Source: Streptomyces hainanensis | GTDB lineage: Bacteria; Actinomycetota; Actinomycetes; Streptomycetales; Streptomycetaceae | Length of the DNA stretch: 38,956 bases | Direction: 5' to 3' | Assembly: GCF_004348415.1 (NCBI RefSeq) | Contig: NZ_SMKI01000006.1 | Span: 1 to 38,956 of the forward strand | Shown: in pieces, positions 8,217 to 14,412 of the stretch | Numbering within the stretch: the stretch's first letter is position 1 | How the letters are laid out: each line of letters starts with the position of its first letter | Program-made: the position numbers and the translations under genes | Notes under the pieces: generated by a model | Databases searched by the model: none | Told to the model about the DNA's origin: nothing | Seen by the model: only the letters and a program-made list of their open reading frames with translations

Positions 8217-9134
8217 ATGAAGCAACCGCCCTCGAACCGCCGGGACCGGTCGCCGGCCACCCGGTTCACCGCCGCCTTCGCCCGCGACCCGGCCGTCGCG
8301 CGCCGTGGAGTCGTCCCCGGGCGGCGGGCGTTGCTCTCCGTGCTGGGGATCGGCCTGGCGGGCATCCTCGGCACGTCGTGGTGGCTGGCCGGCGTTCCGC
8401 CGCTGTCGGGCGACGGCTCCGCCGCGGCCCCCGCCGTCGAGCCGCCGCCCGAGGCCGAGCCGGATCCGGTCCCCGAGCCGGAGGCCGGGGCGGAAACCGA
8501 GCCCGAGCCGGAGCCGGCGGCCGACGCGGAGGCCGAGCCCGAGGAGCAGCGGGAGCCGGAGTCGGAGGCGGAGCAGGAAGCGGAGGCCGATCCGGCGCCC
8601 CCGGAGTCCGACCCGGCCCAGGAGCCCGACGAGCCGGAGGCGGAGGACGAGGCGGCCGAAGAACCGCAGGTGACGCCGCCGTTCGGGGGGCCCACGACGC
8701 GGTTCCAGGACGGCGGCACCTACCGGCTGGTCGCCGCCGGAGGCGACCTGTGCCTGGACGTGGTCAACGGGTCGACCGAGCCCGGCGCCAACGTCCGCCT
8801 GTGGGGGTGCAACGGGGCCCCGGCCCAGGAGTTCACCTTCCACTGGAACGAGTGGGCGAGCGAGTACACCCTGTCCTCCCGCGGCAACTGCGTGGACACG
8901 GCGGGCGGTTCGGGCCAGACGGGCGCGAACGTCGAGATGGCGGAGTGCAACGGCTCCGCGTCCCAGGTCTGGAGCGTCGAGCGGCAGCAGGGCCTGAACG
9001 CCTACACCCTGGTCTCCACCCACAGCGACCTCTGCGTGGACGTGGAGGGCGGCGTCCACGAGGCGGGCGCGAACATCAGGCAGTGGATCTGCGGCGGCGC
9101 GGACCGCCAGATCTTCAGCGTGGAACGGGCGTAG
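8217..9134 (+). CDS. Membrane-anchored ricin-B-type lectin with acidic Pro/Glu stalk
   Basis: A 305-residue protein. Residues 1-36 are basic, 37-62 form one transmembrane helix (ALLSVLGIGLAGILGTSWWL), 68-150 are a low-complexity Glu/Pro/Ala stalk, and 160-305 are a ricin-type beta-trefoil with three repeats (QEFTF, QVWSV and QIFSV in the QxW positions; CLD, CVD and CVD motifs). By family it binds galactose- or xylose-containing sugars. The order suggests a lectin held away from the cell by a charged stalk through the wall. ATG 8217 follows GGAGG seven bases upstream. It is divergent from the PA14/propeller gene, so both may act on the same external glycan. No catalytic domain is present. Confidence 0.88.
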   Translation: MKQPPSNRRDRSPATRFTAAFARDPAVARRGVVPGRRALLSVLGIGLAGILGTSWWLAGVPPLSGDGSAAAPAVEPPPEAEPDPVPEPEAGAETEPEPEPAADAEAEPEEQREPESEAEQEAEADPAPPESDPAQEPDEPEAEDEAAEEPQVTPPFGGPTTRFQDGGTYRLVAAGGDLCLDVVNGSTEPGANVRLWGCNGAPAQEFTFHWNEWASEYTLSSRGNCVDTAGGSGQTGANVEMAECNGSASQVWSVERQQGLNAYTLVSTHSDLCVDVEGGVHEAGANIRQWICGGADRQIFSVERA

Positions 9135-9147
9135 CCGGACGGCCGGG

Positions 9148-9184
9148 CGCCCACGACACGGGCGTCGTGGGCGTCGTGGGCGCC
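9148..9184. terminator. Bidirectional terminator hairpin with duplicated right arm
   Basis: CGCCCACGAC (9148-9157) pairs perfectly with GTCGTGGGCG at 9164-9173, and again with a second copy at 9173-9182. The two right arms are alternatives. It lies between the convergent ends of the lectin gene and the membrane protein gene. Confidence 0.65.
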
Positions 9185-9203
9185 GGTGTCCGGGCGCCGG
9201 TGC

Positions 9204-10607
9204 TCAGGTGCCGGTGGACCGCGGCAGCAGGGGCCACTGGCCGGACAGCCGCATGGCGGCCTCCGTCACCGCGGGATCGCGTGCGGCGGCGGCGACGCCG
9301 TCCAGATAGGCGTGGGCCGCTGCCTCGTACCGCTCGTCCACCTCGCTCTGCGCCGCCTTCAGCGCGTCGTCGTACGCCTGGGCCTCGGCGGGGTGGGCGG
9401 CGGCCCGCTGGCCGGCCCGCCGCGCGGCCAGGGTGGACTCCCGCTCCGCCGCCATGAGCCGCTCCCGCTCCCGCGAGGTGGCCCGGTAGGCCGCCAGATA
9501 CGGGTGCGCCACGGCGAGCCCGAGCAGGAAGGCCACCCCGCCGGAGAGCAGGAGCAGCGCGGTGAACATCAGGCTCATCGTCTGCTCGCCCATGCCGATC
9601 TGGTCGAGGACGCTGCCCGCGTCCGCCATCCCCGGGTCCAGGTAGCGCGCCTGGTCGGGGTTGGTGAGCAGGGCGCGATCCTCGGCCAGCAGGCTCGCCC
9701 GCAGCCCGCCGAGCACCCAGCAGGCGTGGACCCAGGCGCCGAGCAGCACCAGGGCAGGCAGGGCCAGCAGCCGGGGCGCGCCCGTGGCGGGGAGCGTCCG
9801 CAGCAGGCGGCCCAGCACGTGCGGGACGCTGACCATGACGATCCCCACGGCGACGGTGAAGGTCGCGGTGAGGAGGTTGGCCGACGGGTCGCCGGTGCCG
9901 TGGACGCGCTGGAACGAGGTCCAGTAGATGGGGAGTTCGACCAGCGTCAGGCAGCACAGCAGGGCCAGCGTGCCGCGCCGGGAGATGCCCGTGGCGCTCG
10001 CGCCCTCCCAGCGTGCCGGATCGGCCGCCGGGCGGGCGGCGGGCTCGGGGAGCGGATCCGCGTCGGGGGCCGCCTGGGCGGCCCCGCCGGGACGCCGTTC
10101 CACCCAGTGCGCCACCGTGTCCCTGAGCTGCCGTCGGCGTGCGGCCTGCTCGGCCAGCCGGTCGAGTTGCGCCCGGGTGATGTCGAGGTGGTCGGACCGT
10201 TCCGCCCTGGCCTCCCCGCTGTGCCGCAGCGCCGCCTCGGCCGCGTCCGCCTCCGCCTGTGCCTGGGCCGCCGACCGGACGGCCGCCGACCGCTCGACGG
10301 CGGCCTCGCTGTCCAGCCGGTGCCGGAGCTCGTCGCGTTCCGCGGCGAGCGCGGCCAGCCACGACGGCAGTCCTTCGCCCTCCAGCACCCAGGCGTCGAA
10401 GACCCCGCGCCGGGCCGCCCGCCGCCCCGCCCGGCGGCAGCGTGCGAGCAGCGCCGAGCGCGCCTGCCGCAGCTCCTCCTCGTGGCCGGACCGGTTCCGC
10501 CGCCGGGGCCGCGGCGCGTTCCGCGGCGCCGCCGCGGCGGCGGCCCGGCGGCCGGGCCGCGGTATCCGCCGGCGGCCGTCGTCAGCGCCGGTATGCGTCG
10601 TCGACAT
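9204..10607 (-). CDS. Four-helix membrane protein with coiled coils (unknown function)
   Basis: I do not recognise a family. The 467 residues start with a very basic segment, then Ala/Arg/Glu-rich coiled coil (about 43-165). Four transmembrane helices follow between about 210 and 385 (LALLCCLTLVELPIYW, FTVAVGIVMVSVPHVLG, LALPALVLLGAWVHACWVLG, LMFTALLLLSGGVAFLLGLA), then a second charged helical segment. Coiled coils on both sides suggest a scaffold or anchor rather than a transporter. It is last in a three-gene operon and its start overlaps the lipoprotein gene by 26 nt, implying coupled translation and a shared membrane complex. Confidence 0.75.
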   Translation of the reverse strand: MSTTHTGADDGRRRIPRPGRRAAAAAAPRNAPRPRRRNRSGHEEELRQARSALLARCRRAGRRAARRGVFDAWVLEGEGLPSWLAALAAERDELRHRLDSEAAVERSAAVRSAAQAQAEADAAEAALRHSGEARAERSDHLDITRAQLDRLAEQAARRRQLRDTVAHWVERRPGGAAQAAPDADPLPEPAARPAADPARWEGASATGISRRGTLALLCCLTLVELPIYWTSFQRVHGTGDPSANLLTATFTVAVGIVMVSVPHVLGRLLRTLPATGAPRLLALPALVLLGAWVHACWVLGGLRASLLAEDRALLTNPDQARYLDPGMADAGSVLDQIGMGEQTMSLMFTALLLLSGGVAFLLGLAVAHPYLAAYRATSRERERLMAAERESTLAARRAGQRAAAHPAEAQAYDDALKAAQSEVDERYEAAAHAYLDGVAAAARDPAVTEAAMRLSGQWPLLPRSTGT

Positions 10608-11361
10608 CGGCGTCCGCCCGCCCTTCGAGCAACTCGGTCCAGAACGCGTCGAAGTCCGCGTAGTCCTCGGGATCGCGGCTGAACCACATGCCGTAGCCGG
10701 CCGGGTAGACGACGGCGTCCGCGAGCGAGGGCACCCGCCCCTGCTCGGCGAGCAGGTCGATGAGCGCCGCGCGGGACTCCGGCGTCGTCAGGTCCTGCTC
10801 GGTCAGGCCGGGTTCCAGGTTGGACTGGATGAAGTCGCTGACCACCAGGATGTGGAACGCCTCGCCGTCCTCCGGGGCGGAGTCCGCGACGCGGCTCAGC
10901 GCGCCGAGCACGTCGGAGCCCGACTCGGTCGTCCGCGCGCAGTCGAGGAGTTCGGTGGCGACGCCCTCGGCGACGGCCCGCTGGGCGGCCCGCACGTCGT
11001 CCCGGTCGAGCGTGGAGTCGGCGTCGGGGTCCAGGTCGACGCCCTCGGCCTGGCACGACGAGAACTGGGACGCGCCGGTGATGGGCGCGAAGGCCAGCGT
11101 GCGGCAGTCGAGGTCCTGGAGGAAGTCGGGCAGCGTGGAGTGCAGCTTGGCCTCCGCGTCGAATCCCTCCGGGGCCGGGACCCCGGAGCCCGAGCCGTCG
11201 ACCAGCAGGGCGCAGGCCGCCGAGTAGCGGTCGACGCTGGTGCCCAGCGCCTGGCCGACGGCGCCGCAGCCGGTGGCACCGGCGGTCAGCGCCGCGGCCA
11301 GTGCCGCGGCCGGCAGCGTCGTCCGGCGGCCGCGGGCCAGGGGCCCGGTGTGGTGTGCCAT
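10582..11361 (-). CDS. Lipoprotein with VWA-like MIDAS motif
   Basis: A 259-residue exported lipoprotein: a basic start, hydrophobic core, and lipobox LTAGATGC with Cys32 as acylation site. The mature part looks like a von Willebrand factor A fold. LLVDGSGSG supplies the DxSxS metal-ion-dependent adhesion motif, ESGSDVLGAL sits at the position of the conserved Thr region, and HILVVSDFIQ supplies the distal Asp. Such domains bind protein partners through a divalent metal. Its start is one base after the preceding gene's stop and its end overlaps the membrane protein gene, so the three products probably form one envelope complex. No ligand can be named. VWA assignment is by motif only. Confidence 0.72.
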   Translation of the reverse strand: MAHHTGPLARGRRTTLPAAALAAALTAGATGCGAVGQALGTSVDRYSAACALLVDGSGSGVPAPEGFDAEAKLHSTLPDFLQDLDCRTLAFAPITGASQFSSCQAEGVDLDPDADSTLDRDDVRAAQRAVAEGVATELLDCARTTESGSDVLGALSRVADSAPEDGEAFHILVVSDFIQSNLEPGLTEQDLTTPESRAALIDLLAEQGRVPSLADAVVYPAGYGMWFSRDPEDYADFDAFWTELLEGRADADVDDAYRR

Positions 11362-11362
11362 C

Positions 11363-12058
11363 TCATCGCTCCTCTCGCGGCCGGTCGGCCTCGGACTCGG
11401 ACTCGGGCTCGGACTCGGGCTCGGCCTCGGACTTGTGCTTGTGCTTGGGCCTGGCGTCCAGGATCGCCAGCGCCCGGGCCGTCCTGGAGAACTCGACGGC
11501 GGTCGGCTCGATCAGCCAGCTGTCCGACTCCCGCCAGGACGCGTCGAGTTCGAGGCGCGCCGGCGCCCAGTGCGCCAGGTGCGCGGGCGCGGGATCGGGG
11601 ATGTCCCGGTGGTGTCGCCGTACCGCGTCCCAGTAGCAGCAGATCAGTTGGTCGATCACCGCCGTGACGGCGACGGCCCGGCAGCGGCAGACGTCGGCCT
11701 TGGCGCGCCACTCGCCCACCCGCTCGCCGAACCCGGCCAGCGCGGCGGGCGCCGGTCGCCCCAGACCGTCGTACCGCCTCACCACGCTCACGGCCTCGCG
11801 CCTGATGTCGGTGATGAGCCGCCGCTCGCGGTCGAGCATCCGGGAGCGCAACTGCTCGACGGCCCGGTCGGCGGTGGCCCGCTGCTCCCGGACGAACGCG
11901 GTCACGACCGCTCTCTGGTCGATCGCCTCCGTGGGCGGTGGCACGTGCGGCAGGCCCTGGCGGCCGTCCCTCCTGCCGCGGATCCGCGCTCCCCAGAGCG
12001 CGGTCCGCGGCGGCACCGCGTTCCGAACGACGCGGTTGACGTTCTCTGTTCTGATCAC
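11363..12058 (-). CDS. Hypothetical helical protein with Ser/Glu/Pro repeat tail
   Basis: Unrecognised, 231 residues, no signal peptide or membrane helix. The middle is helical (EQLRSRMLDRERRLITDIRR), followed by a Cys/Trp-containing stretch (DVCRCRAVA, QLICCYWDAV). The last 25 residues are acidic SE/PE repeats encoded by a hexanucleotide repeat. The start is a GTG at 12058 with GGAGG about 11 bases upstream. A parallel open frame beginning ATG at 12068 is Arg/Gly-rich and reads as a shadow. It is first in the operon with the VWA-like lipoprotein and four-helix membrane protein, so it could be their cytoplasmic partner. Confidence 0.65.
   Translation of the reverse strand: MIRTENVNRVVRNAVPPRTALWGARIRGRRDGRQGLPHVPPPTEAIDQRAVVTAFVREQRATADRAVEQLRSRMLDRERRLITDIRREAVSVVRRYDGLGRPAPAALAGFGERVGEWRAKADVCRCRAVAVTAVIDQLICCYWDAVRRHHRDIPDPAPAHLAHWAPARLELDASWRESDSWLIEPTAVEFSRTARALAILDARPKHKHKSEAEPESEPESESEADRPREER
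11391..11430. repeat. Imperfect hexamer repeat encoding an acidic tail
   Basis: About six or seven copies of a CTCGGA/CTCGGG-type unit lie inside the 3' end of the hypothetical gene and encode alternating Ser-Glu and Pro-Glu. Units are a multiple of three, so copy-number change would lengthen or shorten the tail without a frameshift. Confidence 0.6.
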
Positions 12059-12343
12059 GCTCGCTCATTCCTCCGTCTCGGTCCTTCCGACCGACTGCGC
12101 GTGGCGATCCCCTTCGCGTTCCGGCCCGATGAATTCGGGGTCGACGCGTTTCCTTACCGAAAGCATTAGCAGGCGTCGGCGAGTCGCGGTGGAAAGGAGA
12201 CCGAAGGCCCCGGAAAACGACCCGCGTTCACCCGGAACCCGCCCGCGCGGGGCACCGGATCGCGCGGCGCGGGAGCGCGGTGAGCGAGAGGAGATCGTCC
12301 GAAGTCTCCTTGCGGGGTGGACGCAACGTCTACTGTTGTCCAT
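12059..12343. promoter_or_regulatory. Divergent gap with leaderless-type promoter for the macro-domain gene
   Basis: This 285-nt gap separates the three-gene minus-strand operon from the macro-domain gene and is somewhat less G/C-rich than its surroundings. TACTGT at 12331-12336 is a plausible -10. The ATG at 12344 would lie at or next to the transcript start, which points to leaderless translation. A TTGCGG at 12310 is a poor -35 at 15-bp spacing. I found no clear promoter for the minus-strand operon. Confidence 0.4.
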
Positions 12344-13513
12344 ATGGGTGCGGATATCGCGGCGAGTTGGCCCTCACACGCCGAACTCGTCGGAGATTTG
12401 CGATCATTACGCCGTCCCGGTCTCGCCGGGCTGCGTACCGTTCCGCTGCCCGCCCTGCGGAGGGCCGCGCTCGCCTGCGGCTTCTGTGCCGGCTCCGACG
12501 ACGTGCCGGCCGGCGTCGAGGCGCTGCTCAGGCAGGCCGTGCAGCGGCTCGGCGAACGCGACACGCTGGGTCTCGCCGCGGCCCGGAGCTTCGGTCTCGT
12601 CCCCGGTGGCCGGGGCGCCGCGGCGCAGGACCGCCGCAAGGCCGCGGCCCTGGTGTACGGCGTCAGCACCGAGACGTTCCGCAAACGGCAGGAGGGCCAG
12701 GTCCTCGACCAACTCGCCGAGGCCGTCCTGGCGTTGTGCCGGGAGTCCGGCCGCCGGGCGGCCGGCCGGGTCGGCGACCGGGCGCCGGCCTCCCCGGCCT
12801 CCCCGGCCGCCGCCCGGGGCCCAGCCCGGGCGCGGGGCGACCAGGCGCCGCCCACCCGGATCGAGACCACCCTCGCGGACGCGCCGGCGCCCTTCGTGCT
12901 GCACGTCTCCCCGGTCGACCTGCTGCGGAACATCGACATCCTGGTCTCCTCGGAGAACGTCTACCTGGAGATGGCCAGGACCTTCGGGCCCACGCTCTCC
13001 GGGGCCCTGCGCCGGGCCGGCGCCGTCCGGGACGCCGCCGGCCAGCTGGTGGACGACGTGCTCGCCGACGAACTCGCCGCCTGGGTGCGGGAACACGGCC
13101 GGCCCGGGCTGCCGGTCCGCCCCGGCACGGTCGCGGCCACCTCCTCGGGGGCCATGCGGGCGCACGGCATCCGCCGGGTCTACCACGCGGCCGTCGCCGT
13201 GCCGTTCGCCGACCGGGACGGCTACGAGGTCGCGCCGGGGGACATCGCCAGGGCGGTGCGCGAGGCGTTCGCGCTGGCCAGGGCCGAGCGCGAGGCGTTC
13301 GACCCGCCGCTGTCCTCGATCTGCTTCCCGCTGATGGGCGCCGGGCGGGCCCGGCTCGCACCCGAGGTCAGTGCCAGCTGGATCGGCTGGGCGGTGCACG
13401 AGGAGCTGCTCCGCGACCCCGACTGGACCGTGCACATGGTGGTCAAGAACCGGACCACCGCCGAGGCCATCGCCGACCTCGACCCGCCGCGGCCCGACCC
13501 GGACGGGGCCTAG
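12344..13513 (+). CDS. Macro-domain protein with N-terminal helical module
   Basis: A 389-residue protein. Residues about 1-135 are a helical module ending in a helix-turn-helix-like segment (AALVYGVSTETFRKRQEGQV). A disordered Ala/Arg/Pro linker runs to about 175. Residues about 185-380 read as a macro domain: VDILVSSEN-like strand (DILVSSENVYLEM), the GTVAATSSGAMRAHGI region, a VYHAAVAVP strand and SICFPLMGAG as the ADP-ribose pyrophosphate loop. Macro domains bind ADP-ribose or related NAD derivatives and some hydrolyse ADP-ribosyl groups. That is notable beside a RES NAD+-degrading enzyme about 8 kb away. ATG 12344 is preferred; GTG 12317 is an alternative. The stop overlaps the convergent radical SAM stop. 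Confidence 0.72.
   Translation: MGADIAASWPSHAELVGDLRSLRRPGLAGLRTVPLPALRRAALACGFCAGSDDVPAGVEALLRQAVQRLGERDTLGLAAARSFGLVPGGRGAAAQDRRKAAALVYGVSTETFRKRQEGQVLDQLAEAVLALCRESGRRAAGRVGDRAPASPASPAAARGPARARGDQAPPTRIETTLADAPAPFVLHVSPVDLLRNIDILVSSENVYLEMARTFGPTLSGALRRAGAVRDAAGQLVDDVLADELAAWVREHGRPGLPVRPGTVAATSSGAMRAHGIRRVYHAAVAVPFADRDGYEVAPGDIARAVREAFALARAEREAFDPPLSSICFPLMGAGRARLAPEVSASWIGWAVHEELLRDPDWTVHMVVKNRTTAEAIADLDPPRPDPDGA
13510..13513. other. Shared CTAG: overlapping convergent stop codons
   Basis: The palindrome CTAG provides TAG at 13511-13513 for the plus-strand macro-domain gene and TAG at 13512-13510 for the minus-strand radical SAM gene. No terminator fits between them, so the two transcripts must overlap antisense unless termination lies inside coding sequence. 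Confidence 0.9.
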
Positions 13514-14223
13514 GGGCGCCAACTCGGGTCCGACAGGCGGATGCCGGCGGCCCGCGACCGGCGTTCGAGCTCGGCCAGCTCGCCGCGCCGCGGCACCCCG
13601 TACAGCAGGACGCCGCCGGCCGCCGACCCCACCACCTGGAGCGTGTCGCCGGTGGCGGCGCGCTCCAGATGCGGCCCGTACCGCCGCCGGCCGAGCTCCG
13701 TCAGCGGGCGCAGCCGCTGGTTGGCCGAGCCGCGCCAGACCAGGTCCGTCGGCTCGGCGGCGACGTAGCGGCCGGTGACCACGGCGTCCGCGTGCCGCAG
13801 GGCCTCCCACAGCCGGGGCGCGGCCACCAACTCGGCGTCGGTGTGGCCGGTGTAGACGAGGATGTCGACGGGCCGGCCCCCGGCGGCCGCCTCCCGCCCC
13901 ACCGCCCGGGCACCCTCGAGCAGCGCCGAGAGGGCCGCGGCCTGGGCCAGTGGCTCGCCGCCGCTGACGGTGAGCCCTTCGGCGCCGGCGTCCAGCGCGG
14001 CCCGCCACCGGTCGAGCAACTCGCCCAGGCCGGCCCCACGCCCGCCGCCCGGGTCCCAGGTGTGCCGCGACATGCAGCCGGGGCAGGCCAGCGGGCAGCC
14101 CTGGAACCAGATGCCGAGCCGCCGGCCAGGGCCCAGCGTCGTCACCGGGAAGTGCGTGCCGCTGATCCGCACCTCCACCCCTGACGTGCCGACACCATCG
14201 CCGTCCGGCGTTTCCTCCACCAT
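13510..14223 (-). CDS. NrdG-like radical SAM protein (4Fe-4S single cluster)
   Basis: A 237-residue radical SAM enzyme of the small activase (NrdG/PflA) type. C43, C47 and C50 in GCPLACPGCMSRHTW form the CxxxCxxC cluster site, and TVSGGEPL gives the GGE SAM-binding motif. Later motifs (DILVYTGHTDAEL, VVTGRYV) match the activase fold. It should cleave S-adenosylmethionine to a 5'-deoxyadenosyl radical, but no glycyl-radical partner such as NrdD is in the window. ATG 14223 has GAGGGAGGGAAG upstream. It is divergent from the kinase operon (189-nt gap) and shares its stop with the macro-domain gene, suggesting a modifying role in that system. Confidence 0.85.
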   Translation of the reverse strand: MVEETPDGDGVGTSGVEVRISGTHFPVTTLGPGRRLGIWFQGCPLACPGCMSRHTWDPGGGRGAGLGELLDRWRAALDAGAEGLTVSGGEPLAQAAALSALLEGARAVGREAAAGGRPVDILVYTGHTDAELVAAPRLWEALRHADAVVTGRYVAAEPTDLVWRGSANQRLRPLTELGRRRYGPHLERAATGDTLQVVGSAAGGVLLYGVPRRGELAELERRSRAAGIRLSDPSWRP

Positions 14224-14412
14224 CGGCTTCCCTCCCTCTCGGATCGCGGTAACGGTGCCCGGCCGCCGCGATAACCATCCGGGCCCGCCCAGAAATCCGA
14301 CGGTTTCCGCCCGGACAAAACCCGGAGGTGAACCAGGAAGCGCCATTCGCGGCACAGTCGGGCTCGGTAGAATTCAATTCGCTTATTTCCGAGGGAATTA
14401 CGGTGATCGCTC
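14224..14412. promoter_or_regulatory. Divergent promoter region, radical SAM / kinase operon
   Basis: A comparatively A/T-rich stretch lies near the kinase end. TAGAAT at 14368-14373 is a near-perfect -10. TTCGCG at 14346-14351 is a weak -35 at 16 bp, so an alternative sigma factor or activator is possible. GGTGATC at 14401-14407 matches the 3' end complement of 16S rRNA and probably serves as the ribosome site for the ATG at 14413. The minus-strand promoter is not obvious. Confidence 0.5.

Noticed and set aside
11286..12068. A 260-codon minus-strand frame starting with ATG and a better-placed ribosome site than the annotated GTG gene
   Set aside because: The product is Arg/Gly-rich and runs into the lipoprotein gene; the annotated frame has normal composition and ends one base before the lipoprotein start.
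13510..14223. Anaerobic ribonucleotide reductase activase NrdG
   Set aside because: The fold and motifs match, but no NrdD is present and the context is signalling, so I kept the name as NrdG-like only.
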